Below are positions 9,305 to 22,243 of a DNA stretch of 64,000 bases, in pieces. A program made the position numbers and the translations under genes. Below the pieces are notes generated by a model, which saw only the letters and a program-made list of their open reading frames with translations, had not been told where the DNA came from and searched no databases. Source of the DNA: Hofstenia miamia (taxonomy: Eukaryota; Xenacoelomorpha; Acoela); contig SCFE01000034.1 of assembly GCA_004352715.1 (NCBI GenBank), positions 431,100-495,099 on the forward strand. The letters run 5' to 3'. The first letter of the stretch is position 1. Every line of letters starts with the position of its first letter.

Positions 9305-10283
9305 CAAGCTTGTGTATGGAAATGCAATTGTCTTCCAATTCCATTCCATTTTCATAACTTCTAAGACATTTCCTATTTTCCATTAATTTCCACATCTTTC
9401 AATAACTCCTAGAACTAGTGGTTGAAGGTCTTGTAGGACCAGAATTTTTCTGACTTCATTCAGTTCTATTTAGTCCCATTGGATTTGTTCGTATCTCATC
9501 TCATTAAATTTCCTGATCCATTGGTTCAACGGCAAGACTTCTATTTTGATCAAAATATAAGTTTTATTAGTTACATTCTGAAATCCGTGGTTCCATGTTC
9601 ATTGTCCGAGTGATACGGCCAAATCCTGCTAGTGTTTCGTCAAATCTACTATAATCTGAACAAAAATTACAATGCTGTTCAGTCACGTGCCATAATTGGT
9701 TAGGTTGAAACTGGAATGATTTTGATCCTCGTTTCAGACAAAGAGAATTATTTCAGTTTCAGTCCTGTTCAAAATCAGGTTAAAATTAATATCTAAAGTC
9801 ATATATGCATGGTGATGACGATGATATATGGAAAACTGCATGTAGTAATCTTTCTGTAGATATTAAAAAATGTACATATGCACATTGTTGGAACCGAAAT
9901 TAGTAAAGAATACTAGATGTGATAAACGCGCCTAGTGTTTACAATATCTGAAATCATGGATGACAATTTCCATGTTTATGAATAGAAGCTTTAGGTGTTC
10001 CAGTGTATTGATGCGATTATTTAGCCAATATCATTTGACATTAACCAAATTTTGTATTCGCCTTGCTTTGAATGATTCAGACTTATTTTAGTTATTCTAT
10101 TGCATTTTGTAACTGTTCATAAAAATTTTATCAATATTTATATATACTTGTGGTGTGAACAATTTTCAAAAGGGTTGAAAATCCCTTTTTTGAAATTACA
10201 TTTCCATAACATTTCCATTCCAAAAAAATGATTTCCATTTCCATAATCTGGAAATAGAATGGAATATATTGGGTCAAACCCTG
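9305..10283. mobile_element. non-autonomous hAT-like element, copy A
   Basis: It aligns along its whole length with copy B (11738-12799), in the same order and orientation. Shared blocks include ACATTCTGAAATCCGTGGTT, then CAGT(C)CTGTTCAAAATC, and near the end TTTTTTGAAATTAC or TTGC. The right end, reverse-complemented, begins CAGGGTTTG. The left end (CAAGCTTGTGTATGGAAATG) is more diverged. A 96-codon minus-strand ORF inside it (10138-10428) crosses the boundary and is unlikely to be real. Confidence 0.65.
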
Positions 10284-10650
10284 ACAAGTTTGTCATGACG
10301 ATACTATGGTAAAGGATATGGTCATGTTCTTCGGTTGAGTACAATGACTGCACAACCATTAATTTGTAAAAACTAAAGTTGTACAAGATTACAATAGAAT
10401 AAAAAGTGACACTCTTAACATCTTCCACTTGATCAGTTACTTCATATCTAGTCTAGTTGCTTTCATATTTAGAGTGGTAGACGTAGCGACATTGCTGACA
10501 CCCACCATACAAAAATGAGCCACTTGATATAGGCAATTACAAGTTATTGACAAATGCAGCTACTCTTGATGAAGATTTTAGCGAAATTGATCTTTTTCTT
10601 GTATTTCTGATGTAAATTCAACTGTGTCGATTCTCTTTTTAATGTAATCT

Positions 10651-10681
<31 letters not shown>

Positions 10682-11472
10682 TATTAACTTGATATGAATT
10701 TGAAGTTATATATAAATACCAAGTACTATGCTCAAATCGGTGCTAATGATCGCGATTGAGTTGTTAATAATAAGTGATGCATCAGAGTCCAGAGATATTT
10801 AAATGATCCAATCTTATTTAATCGCTTTCTCATTTACTTACAGCTTTAAAACTGCTCTAAGTTCTTTCTTGCAACGGTTATCGAATATTTTGCTGCAATT
10901 AATGCATTTCTTAAACATCCTTTTTCATCAATATCATTTCTATTAAGCTGAATAGGAATTGAGAGTGTAATTATGGGATGATCTCATATACTTCCAGCAG
11001 AAGGTATAATTTTGTTAGCTAATAAATTCTTCGAACCTGTATGAGTGGTAAAAATAATTTTTTTGGATTAAAACCATTTTCTAAAAATATATCTAAGATG
11101 AGATTTCCCAGTCATTTAAAGTGTAGCACTAATTCCAGTTGACGTTTGGCAAATTAATTCTCCACGAATTAAAATGTTGTGGGAAATAAGTGATGCCATG
11201 GCATTTTTAAAAAATATTGCAATGAAAATTTGATTGCATTCTCTAAATAGTTTCATCTACTCTAAATTTGCTAATTCTGGCAAATTATAGATGTATACAA
11301 GTAGCAAGATTAAATGTTTTTACCACTTTCAACTTATTTTGTAATCAAAAACGAACTCTTTGAATAGTTTAATTACTTTACTTTGGACAGCAGCGGTTAG
11401 TCATTTTCGATAATCGTAAACGTGGGGTTTTGATATTGATTTTCACGCGCAGCACAAGCTCGTATATAAAAA
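10284..11472. other. non-coding, (AT)n at 10651-10678
   Basis: AT-rich sequence between the two hAT-like copies. It contains a 28-bp pure (AT)n tract and no recognisable coding or regulatory feature. Confidence 0.5.
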
Positions 11473-11510
11473 GTAATAATAATAATAATAATAATATAAA
11501 AAATTAAAAA

Positions 11511-11543
<33 letters not shown>

Positions 11544-11736
11544 NNNNNNNNNNNNNNNNNNNNNNNNNNNNNNNNNNNNNNNNNNNNNNNNNNNNNNNNN
11601 NNNNNNNNNNNNNNNNNNNNNNNNNNNNNNNNNNNNNNNNNNNNNNNNNNNNNNNNNNNNNNNNNNNNNNNNNNNNNNNNNNNNNNNNNNNNNNNNNNNN
11701 NNNNNNNATATATATATATATATATATATATATATT
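11473..11736. repeat. (TAA)n, (AT)n and a 164-N gap
   Basis: (TAA)n at 11473-11497 is followed by (AT)n that runs into unknown bases 11544-11707 and resumes as (AT)n. The assembler broke on the microsatellite. Frames reading through it as tyrosine-isoleucine repeats are artefacts. Confidence 0.95.
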
Positions 11737-11737
11737 C

Positions 11738-12799
11738 CAGGCATGCATATAGAAATGCGATTCTCTTTCTTTTCCACAATTTTGAAAACATTTTCACATC
11801 TTTCCATAACTGTTAAAGCTAGTGGTTAGGGTTGTGAGAGACCAGAATTTTACTAGTTTTAGTCCTCATTGGATTTGGTTCCATCTTAATCCATGAAATT
11901 TTCTGGTCCGAAAGTGCTATTAGTACCACAGCATAACTTCAATTTGATCAACATTGAAAACATTTTTAGTAACATTCTGAAATCCGTGGTTCCAAATTCT
12001 TCATTTTTGGTCCCAGCACCACGTTAGTTCCAGTCTCATGGGACTTAGTGGTTTGCAAAATGGACTACATTGTGAACAGAAATTACAATTCAGTTGAGAC
12101 GCGTGCAATAATTGGTTTAGTTGAAACTGCTAAGGTACACAATAGAATTTTGTAATGCTTTTGATTCTTGTCTCAGCCAATGCTATTTCAATTTCATATT
12201 TAGTAACTATATTTCAGTTCCAATCCTGTTCAAAATCCAATTTAAATTTAATTAATTAGATGTTAGACTCATATTCATTCGAATGGTATGTGGAACAATT
12301 CATGCAGTAAACTCATATGCATCACAAACTTCCTGTAGATAATAATATTATTTGCGCTGTAGTTAACTATTAAAAAATGTACATGTTCACATTTAGTTCT
12401 GAAACTGCAATTAGTAATCGTTTTTAAAATATCTGAAATTATGAACGCCAATTTCTATATTTACGCATGGAAGCTAGAACTGCTTTCGCTGTATCAGAGT
12501 ATATTTTAACCAATGTCATTCGAAAGTAATCAATTTTTGTCGTTGTATTCGCTCTCATTTGTGTGAATAATTTTGGTTATTTTAATGCAGTTTACGAGTG
12601 TTCTTAAAATTTTATTTTGATTTAAATGTATTTAGGGTGTTTTGAACATTTTCTACAGTGTTGAGAATGCCTTTTTTGAAATTGCATGTACATAAATTTC
12701 CACTAAGTGTCCATTTCTTAAGATGATTTCCATTTCATTTCTATTTTCAATTCGGGAAATAGAATGAAATGGAAATTTCCATTTTCATATGCAACCCTG
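11738..12799. mobile_element. non-autonomous hAT-like element, copy B
   Basis: The left end CAGGCATGCATATAGAAATG and the right end (reverse complement CAGGGTTGCATATGAAAATG) form an imperfect terminal inverted repeat of hAT type. Flanking octamers ATATATTC and AAAAATTC match at 6 of 8 positions, as expected for an old 8-bp target duplication, although the left one lies in (AT)n. There is no coding frame. Copy B is better preserved at its ends than copy A and defines the family. Confidence 0.7.
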
Positions 12800-13983
12800 A
12801 AAAATTCTGTTCCTTAATACAATAACACAGCTGATTTTGCATGTCAACTTTGGCAGGGACATAATAAACGTTATCAGCAGTAATCGTCAACTTTATAAAA
12901 GGAATTAAATCGATTCCAAAACAACTCCTTTAATTGGTGTTTAACAGAATTAAGTTTGTTAAATAGACATATATCACTGTGCAGATGGATATAATTCGTA
13001 AGCGTTTACCACTCAATGAAAGTTGTTTCTCTTTGTGTTTTCTTTAATAGTGGAATTTGAACGGAAAAGTGCCGATGAGGAAGATCTTAGCGCAGTTCCA
13101 AGTCATCCCCTAGCCACACTGTCGTTTAGGTTTACCAACATCATTTTTTATTAATTGATGAAAAGTTTTCACCAGTATTCAAATAATTGTAAAAATATAA
13201 CATACTGTCAGTGTTAACGAATTCACTGCAAATATATTTTAGGTGTTTTAACAGTATCAAGTTGAAATTCTATGTACTTTAAGATTAAAATTTTAACGGC
13301 GCATATTCTAGATTTGATTTGGTGAAAATTCTTCTTTATCAAGTAGTTTTATTAAAATTTACCACAAATTCCATTCTAATAGTTCTTTGAGTACATAGGC
13401 TCTTCATTTTAATTTTGTGTTAAAACGTATTTCAGGCAATTAAGAAGTAAAATTTTAAACAAAATCAATTGATACATTCAAATAAACTACTTGTAGTTAG
13501 AAGACGTTCGCATTAAAATAAACATTAAAAAATACAACAACTATCAATAGCTTTCTTAATGTTGATTTATTTAGTAAAATTCTAGCTCATGAAACAAAAA
13601 TTTAATGCATGGGAAAAATAATAGCACTTTGTATGTTGTACTTTATATTTAAAAATTCTAAAAATCAACTATAAATATTTTTACGTCGAAAACGTTGATG
13701 AATTTTGGATATATTGGGAATATTTTTAGTTTGTTAGTGTGTTAGAATGTTTCTTAATATGGTAATAACTATTTTAACACGATTTAATCCTATATAAACT
13801 GTAATTTTTGCACACATAAGGCAGACGCAAAAATTTTCTTTACATGAACTTAAAGTTCTAAAATATTAACATCTATTCCTTAATGGCAATGTAAGCATTT
13901 TTTAATTACGCAATTCTTACTGTGGAAAATCTAAAATCACAATGTGCCGTCACATGATACAAAAGTCATATAAACCAGAGTTC
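12800..13983. other. non-coding, nothing recognised
   Basis: AT-rich sequence without open frames of note. It ends in the (AT)n beside the next gap. Confidence 0.5.
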
Positions 13984-14014
<31 letters not shown>

Positions 14015-14208
14015 NNNNNNNNNNNNNNNNNNNNNNNNNNNNNNNNNNNNNNNNNNNNNNNNNNNNNNNNNNNNNNNNNNNNNNNNNNNNNNNNNNNNNN
14101 NNNNNNNNNNNNNNNNNNNNNNNNNNNNNNNNNNNNNNNNNNNNNNNNNNNNNNNNNNNNNNNNNNNNNNNNNNNNNNNNNNNNNNNNNNNNNNNNNNNN
14201 NNNNNNNA

Positions 14209-14243
<35 letters not shown>
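13984..14243. repeat. (AT)n around a 193-N gap
   Basis: Alternating AT tracts flank unknown bases 14015-14207. As at 11.5 kb, the break is at a microsatellite. Confidence 0.95.
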
Positions 14244-14247
<4 letters not shown>

Positions 14248-17200
14248 GCATTTTTAACTAGTTAAGTTTATTAAATAATTATTTATATTAATTGTTTTAG
14301 CATAGTTATGATAACAAAGAATAAATTTATAATATTAATTCTCGTTTTTAAACGAAAAAATTTTTGAATTATTTGTGTTCTCATAAATTTCTTTATTTTT
14401 TTGAATTTATGCAAAATTGCTAGAGAGGTATGGGGAAAATAAATATGTACTTTTTGATGATTTACGAGTCTTAAGAAAATATTGAAATGTTGCAAGTAAT
14501 TGTCTAATCGAGAGTTAATTTGCAAATTTACTATTTCTTTATGTAATTTAATTCGTTATGGGAAATGCTTCGATCTCTATTTAATAGAGTATCAACTTTA
14601 CAAAGAGAGAAATTGCTTTCATTTTGAAAATAATACGTAGCATCTAATAAAACTAATGGCAACACACCAATGAATTAATTATATACAATTTATATTGTAT
14701 GCATAAAACAAAGTAATTGTTTTACGACCATTCAAGCCGTTTGAATTAGTTTTTGTGGCTTAGTCGTTAGCCGACCATAGACGTGGATAACGAGGGCCAT
14801 GGCTAACGTGTGGTCGCGATAAATTTTTGTTTACATTAACCGAAACACATCCCACTGAGCATCACACATACCCACACCTAAATCATACACGCAATTTTAT
14901 GGAAATTTATACAAAACCCACATCTGCTTCCACACTAATGTCTTAATATAGTCACTTCCAACGAGAGATTAAGTGGCCGGGCCGAGATTTCTTAGAAATA
15001 ACGGCCTGTTTAGGATCGAAATTTCATGAAAAGTCAGAAGTCAGCTGGACCCGGAGTCGGTTGAATTGAACTTTTGAAAAGTGCCTACAATTCGAAATGT
15101 TTTTAATTTAAAACAGTTTTAAGTTTTTAGACTATGCTCATTTTGTAAATTATTATTTTGTGATAATAGAAATGTGTTCAATTTTTTTATTTAGGGCCTA
15201 AAATGATTACGTAGGGCTTAAACAGCGCTTAGCAATTAAAATATTAATGTCGGGTCGGTTTAGTGCTGCAACATCTTCCCTCTTACATCTCTGCTTCCAA
15301 TCGCACGCATATTAATGGTTGGAAATTTCCATTGAAAATGTTAAGCACGATTTTCAAAATAATCGTAAAATATCCCGTCAATAATTATTGGTATTCCATG
15401 TACTTCTATCATGGTCAAAGACTACCCTCAGATTAACCAATGTTCAAATTTGCTTACCCAATCTTAGAAACATTTTCATCCTTAGAAACTTCAGTCATCC
15501 CTCGCGTTTTCTATAAAATCTCTTCAATGTGTTAAAATTTGAGTGAAAGCTGCAATAATTTCAAATATCGTTTTCAAATGAATTTTTTTAGCAACAGTGA
15601 GGATAATTAATCAATCCTTAAATATGAATTAACGATAATGAATTTTTGCATATACATTTGAAAAGTGCATTAATATGAATATATTTAGCAGGTGTTAATT
15701 TCATTTTTTAACAATGAATTGAATTTTTTAAAAAATTAAATTACAATTTAATAAAAGTAAAACTAATTTATAACGACTGGATGTATACTTAATACAAAGC
15801 AATTCTATTTTGTTAATAGCTAAATTTAATTTCTACTTTCGCAAAGACAACTTTCGACAGACAAAGCGAAGATATTTTCTACACATGAAAATTAACTGTA
15901 ATAACGAAATGGTCTGTGCGTATATTGAAATGCAATAAATGTACATAACAATTGCATTTGACAATTTTGTTTAATGAATTATGTAACCTCTGTATCAATT
16001 GTAACGATGCTACTTGTTCCTGATAAATCCTCTTGACTTAATGAAGACATAGTTTTAAACTCTCCAAATATAAAGTGCTTTTAAGTTTTCTAGGCTTTTC
16101 GAACAGCGTGAGGTAGGCACTTCTAGATTCTGCACGTAGAAAGCGAATTACCTTTAGGAAATACTTTTTTGATCAATTGATATTTTTTTCAAGACTACAT
16201 ATGCTTTTAAGAAAAAAATCATTAGCTTCATTCCTGTATTCAGTCTTTTAATAGTTCTCACCCTCACATTGGCATCAAGTATTTTATTCATTCCACGGAG
16301 AGCAAAACGGTGAGATTTCCCGGGTAAATTGATAAAATTCTGAATTTAGTAATTGACAAAATGTGAAAAATAGGAGGAAAATATTGAGATATCCATATCA
16401 GACATGAAGATTGCAGTGTAGCCACCGGTGACCAGTGATTTGACTATTTGGAACATCCATGACCGCTTTTTTTTGAGAAAAATTGCCGCTCTCAACCGCC
16501 TAGAAAAGCACAAATGGTAAACGTTTAATTAAAACTTAACATCTCAAGTTTTTTTTATGTCAGCATCGGGTTTATTTAAACTTTTCAGTGCGGAACGAGC
16601 CAAAACTAGAGGCGGTTCATTCTGAATACTTGCTTCATGTTTAGACAACAATTTCTCGAGCAAGTTTTAATAATTCCGAAAGTATTGTTTGTTTCTTCCA
16701 AAAATCTAATGAATTATTTGATTCCGAAATCCTGTGTAATAGTCATTCGCTTGTTTGTTGCAAACTCGTCTGTTGAGACCTCAGCTTCAGAAACATTACG
16801 AAATTTTTTGTTTCTTGGTTCAGGTGCTCATGTTTATATCATCAAGTTTGATTTAAATGACAAGATCTCTATTTTTTGCAGTCGTACGCGTCAGCATTAT
16901 CAGTAATGATAGTGATTTAGACCATTTTAAAGGCTCGTAAATGGATTCAGTTGATATTGGTGAAAATTGGAAGCATACATGGAAATGTTCAATTTTTAGG
17001 CTTGCATTAACATTAATGTTGTGCAAAGTTTTGAAAATAATTAGATGAATGATATACTGTATCTATCATTTCAAAACATCGCATGTGATTTCAACAATTT
17101 TATCAGAAATGAGAGCATGTATCTGCATATTTTTCTATCGTGATTTACTAGTTTAATGCTCGTGATTATAGTAGTCCATGCTTCATTGCATTCTGTAGAT

Positions 17201-19145
17201 TCTAATTGCTCATTGCAATCTCAGGCTCGTAGGAATAAAATATTTATTTTTTGGACACAGAAAGTTGGATGTGGAATTTTGAGCTGATTGGTAGAATGAT
17301 CTTTAGTGGGGGTGAGTTTATAACTTTATCCAATATTACTCTCATAGTGGAATTAGAAAACAGTTCGATGATAATGTCTATTTAAGTAACAAATTTAATG
17401 GATGTATCGCACTTGACAATTGCAATCATAATAGATGATTTAGCTGATAGGCATAAGCGATCTAAATTGATGTCTCCTTAGTATACATTTAGCATGTTAA
17501 CTGTTTTGATTTTGTAACAGTTCACGGTGTGTCATGATGCAGTTATTAAAATATGGGTAAGTTGAGGTGTGGTAACAGTCCAACCCGCATGTATCGCGCA
17601 AAATTCAGTTTTCCCGTAAGTGAATTTTAATCGAATTAATACTCATTCTCTTCATACTACATTTAAAAAGTGTGAACGCAGAAAGAACATTTTCAACATT
17701 CAGACGAATTCTTATTCTTACATGATTACAGTACATATTCACAATAGCTACCTGATTGAACATTAATATGTGTGCCAATATTATTTCTGACACTCATACC
17801 ATTTTCATTATTTTTTGGTTTAATGTCAATTTTATGAAATATACAACTTTTTCAATTTGTAATTTGTTTGTGTAATACATACGTTTAAGTGTTAAGTGCG
17901 TTTACGGGTAAAAAATATTTATTCGTGTTACATTTTTTATGTAGAATACCGGTAATTTGATAACATTTATGTTGGAATGTTTTTTATATATACCCCAAAA
18001 AAAATCCCGGGACGACCCTGTTAAATTACTAATAGCTAGACAGCCATTGGATGAGTATAGCTCTGTTTCTTTAAGAATTGTTTTTGGCCTGGATTTATGT
18101 GCACATCGCAAATTCAACCCAACCATAATAATTTAATTTCAAACGAGAGCCCTGCTAATAAGATATTTATATAGCCTTTTGCATGACCTACATGTTCACA
18201 GTACATCTAACTGTAGTTTACCTTATTATTAAACTATATAATAATCTCTAAGATAATTTTGTAAATCAACATCAAGAATAGAAGCTGAAATCTGTCAGTT
18301 GTTGAAAGCAAGAGGAAGAAACTTCGAAAGATGTTAGCGGAGAGTGCTTCTGATTGCCTTCTGTTGGAATGTTGCATGAAATTTCTCCCATAAGACATTC
18401 AATTATGTATTTGGTGACACTTCCATTTCATAGAAAATCCTCTCGTTTGTTGTTCGGTCACAATTTGCTCAATGGTGTCCTTTCGTCATTTCAACATCAT
18501 CTACTAAAGACCTATTTAAAAATAACAGGACAGTTCTGTTGTAAGGCCAAGAAAAATTTTTTGATCTTTATTTTTTCTCTTAATTTTTTGTCTTTAGCAA
18601 ACTTCCAATTTCTCTTGTTTTTGAAATCTGTGAAGCCGAGCATAAAATAATTATTATCAATATATTTTGGTTATCTTGGTGTATGCTGAATCGAATTCAT
18701 TCACTATTGTTGATACTATTTCGAGACTTTTTAACTCTCAGAGTATCGCAACATGTTTCACTACGTTGTTAATAATAAATTACTTATATCGACGTATTCG
18801 TATTATTTGGATTTGCAAAAACTGGTCTGGACATAATAACTGGTTATTTTACTCTGGTGATTCAGATGAAAAGATGCCATATCAAAGTCATTATCGAGAA
18901 CAAAGCATGAGATATTGTTTATGAATACAAATAATTATGAAAAAAAGTAATAATTTCTATCAAAAATTGTAACTCTAATACTAAAAGGCTGCCCTTCCCC
19001 ATACAAAAAACTTAATTCTATTAATTAACTGCAGATTATTAGAACAGCAGAACATTCTCTCATTTCGATCAAATAATTTTATGTACCCCTTTTTGTGTCA
19101 TGTGTGACTCCTTAGTAGGTTTATCAATGAGACAGAATAGTTTTT
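14244..19145. other. non-coding, unassigned
   Basis: Nearly 5 kb without a supportable gene. Slightly G+C-richer patches at 14750-14830 and 14960-15070 look like fragments of old dispersed repeats but lack visible ends. A minus-strand frame across 18330-18530 is protein-like in places but interrupted and unrecognised. I annotate none of these as genes. Confidence 0.45.
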
Positions 19146-19348
19146 GTAAAATTCGTTTTTCATTGATCTATGAATATAAAACTAGATGGTAAAGGAATTT
19201 CAAAATTTTAACATCACTTTTACAAGTATATACCATTTACATCATANGTAAAATTCGTTTTTCATTGATCTATGAATACAAAATTAGACGGTAACGGAAT
19301 TTCAAAATTTTAACATCACTTTTACAAGTATATACCATTTACATCATA
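19146..19348. repeat. 101-bp duplication around a single N
   Basis: 19146-19246 and 19248-19348 are 101-bp copies with four substitutions, separated only by the N at 19247. This is the pattern expected of two haplotype or contig ends placed side by side. Confidence 0.9.
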
Positions 19349-21576
19349 GCATACTGTTCCTCTGTAGAATATGTATGTGATAAATGTTATATTCCTTTAG
19401 GGTTAGTACACTATCTAATCACCAAATATTGGCATAGTGTAAATATTAGTTCCATTAAAAACTAAGAAACTATTGGTTCTAATGGTAACGGAATTTCAAT
19501 GGCCCTGTTACCATAAATATATTCTATTTTTTTACTAATTTTTACCATTATTATTCCCAATTATTTCATTCATTTTACTATAATTTAAGTCTTAGGCGCA
19601 TATAAATATGTATTTATAATGATGAATAGCATAGCTTCAATCCTAATTTTTCACTCTAAGTGTTAACTTTCGTGTGACCAAGCCCAATTGCAGTTTGCAC
19701 CAGCAATCAAACTTCATACTAAAAATCACGAGTTATTACAAATCAGTCTTTCCAAATATTTACACACTACTCGAAAACTTATATCTTTATTTAACACTGT
19801 ACATACCACCTTTTAATTTAAAACGATAGAGAACCTTGATAAAAACACAGTGATGTAAATAGTAAATAACCGAAAAGTATGTTGTAGCAAAGTGAAATTA
19901 TCTACATCAGATTTGATTTATCATTATTTTTAATCAACATTTGTGCACATGTACATGTACATGGTCAAATTAATTGAATCACCATCTCTTACTTTATATT
20001 CATGCAATGATTAAAGGCCAATTTGTTAACCCCATTCGAAATGAGATGTTTGGGGGATTGTCAGTCCTGGGTTGGGAAGGAGGTTTTATGATGATATCCA
20101 ATTTCAAAATTTAGGGATTTTTCGATATCAATTAAATATTGGTTTTAGCGATTGGAAATGTTTTTTAATTTATGAGAATTCATTAATAAACTATCAAATA
20201 TATTTTTTAATTACTTACTTTTTTCTCACTAACAATAATAATAAATTTTTGTAAAAATAGCAAGACCAATCTGCTGATTAAGGAACATCATACATGAAAT
20301 GAGCAAATATTTTGAAAAAATAATGGGGTTATGAAGCCTAATAAAAACTAGGACAAGTCACTAAATTTTAGTCAAGGGCTCCATATCTTTTGGAATCATA
20401 ATCAAAAGTTTGATTATGGGGATCCTTAGGATTATATACGATTTTCAAAAAACTTTTACAGCAATTATCGCAAGGAATCTAATTGGATAAACGATTCGCA
20501 CTCGTCTATATTTTTATCGAAGACTCAAAGTAGACCTCGTTTGCCTAAATCTTTGTCCTACTTGACAGAAAGTTCACTTTTAAAAGAAAATTACCACTAA
20601 ACTGAACATTGTACATCTAAAGGCTCAAACGGTTTTCTCCTATTACACATTATCTTCTCAAAGCCTATAAGGAAATTTGGAAATCGTGGGATTTGGACAC
20701 ATCTATGATTAGCAATTAATTAATTCCGTTGTGGTGCAAATTTGTGATAAAAAAAATTTTTGTGTTTCAAGTACATACTAATTTCTATATGGAAAATCCG
20801 ATTTTCACAAAAATATTCAAATTCTTCCCATAACTAGTGTTCAGATAATAAAGCGGTCTAATGTCCATGGCAGCAACAACTAGACTCAAATACTTTGTTT
20901 TCTGTAAATAGACCACTCATCTACTTCTTGACATACCATGCGCAATGTCAAAATTCAGGTAGGTTAGGGCAGCCGCGCAAATTAAGGATAAAAATGTGAG
21001 AAGAAACGATTCTCTATACAATGGTGTATTCAGATTTTAGATATTTTTATTACTTAGTGAGGTATAAGTGTTTAAGAAATTATTGTAAATATCATCACAA
21101 ATTGTAAAAATGCCTGGGTAGTTTAAGGTTAATAGGTCCCACTTAGCCGAAAATAACGCATTTTTACGTGTTTTTCAATGTATTTATATTTTACAAATTC
21201 GGCATAGAACCGTATATTTTAGTGTTTCTTTATGTACTTAACAACATTATTTAAGGATAAATTTGTGATTTTAGCGCCAGAATAAATGTGTTAATATTTG
21301 CATCAAATATATTAGTTGCCCCTATAAAGATATTTTAATTAAACTATCCCAATAAATATACATGATATATAAAATACATTAAGAAAATGAAATTCAATTT
21401 GAAAAATTTGACATATTAAAAAGTATTTGTAAAAATTACACTCATACTCTTCAGAAACATCAGGATTTAAACTTTGTATAGAAAATGTATTGCATTTCTA
21501 GTTCTAGTATAAATTGAATCAGTGTAGTTTTAACAAATTTTTCAGTGCATTCATTCAAAAACATATATGAATATAC
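19349..21576. other. non-coding, nothing recognised
   Basis: AT-rich spacer upstream of NTHL1. It may hold the NTHL1 promoter and an unrecognised first exon, but no motif allows me to place them. Confidence 0.45.
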
Positions 21577-21579
21577 TAA

Positions 21580-21752
21580 GGCTTCGGTTAGACTATGTGA
21601 TTGGTAGCAATAGTAATTACAAAATCACATCATGATTAAGTGGTTAGACTTCATTGCAATTATAATCACGTAGTCTAACCATATCATTAGGCGTGTTATA
21701 GCTTCACATGCGATTGGTCACATGTGACTAATCACGTAGTCTAACCGTAGCC
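21580..21752. mobile_element. MITE with TAA target duplication
   Basis: Its ends, GGCTTCGGTTAGACTATGTG and the reverse complement of the right end, GGCTACGGTTAGACTACGTG, form a terminal inverted repeat of at least 20 bp with three differences. TAA lies immediately outside each end (21577-21579 and 21753-21755), matching the TWA target choice of PIF/Harbinger elements. A third GTAGTCTAACC lies inside. It sits 120 bp before the first recognisable NTHL1 exon. Confidence 0.7.
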
Positions 21753-21872
21753 TAAACTGTTCTCACTGAATTGGATTTTTTGCAGTGATTGTACCTACCA
21801 TTTATATTTATTCGCAATCCCAATTACATGGAGCAGTACTGTTCACCATTCTAATCTATATGTAATTTTTAG

Positions 21873-22243
21873 ATATATTTTTGAGATACAGAATTGTTGC
21901 CATTAAACGCCTGATGTCTGTATGGGAGCCAAAAAATTGGCGGCAACAGTTGCTTAATATTCAAGAAATGCGTAAATCAACACCAGCACCCGTAGATACC
22001 CTCGGGTGCGATATACTAAGAGGAGATAAAGACAATGCTGCCAATTGCCGATTTCAAACGCTTGTCTCCCTTATGCTTTCTAGTCAGACGAAGGATGCGA
22101 TGACCGATGCAGCCATGGCACAGTTAAATTCTCAGTTCGGTGGCTGTTTCACAGTCGCAGATATTGTCTGCGCAAAAGAGGAGTTTTTGACTACTCAAAT
22201 AAAGAACGTCTGCTTCGCTAAAACAAAGGCTAAGAATATTAAG
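21873..22243 (+). CDS. NTHL1: NTHL1 first recognisable exon
   Basis: It encodes the N-terminal part of the six-helix domain and ends ...TKAKNIK at the donor GTATGC. The frame is open back to a stop at 21863. A good acceptor (CTAAT, then TGTAATTTTTAG) ends at 21872, so this may be an internal exon reading in phase from an upstream one. If not, the first ATG is 21914 (MSVWEPKNW). I favour the internal-exon reading because homology to other NTH proteins begins right at VWEP and leaves no targeting peptide. Confidence 0.85.

Noticed and set aside
11397-11807. Open frames of tyrosine/isoleucine repeats across the gap
   Set aside because: They are translations of (AT)n and of N bases; the same applies at 13937-14251 and 59546-59737.
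14755-14830. G+C-richer patch first considered as a tRNA or small RNA
   Set aside because: No cloverleaf, A-box or B-box pattern could be drawn.
18330-18530. Protein-like sequence on both strands
   Set aside because: The minus-strand frame has stops and neither reading matches a family I know.
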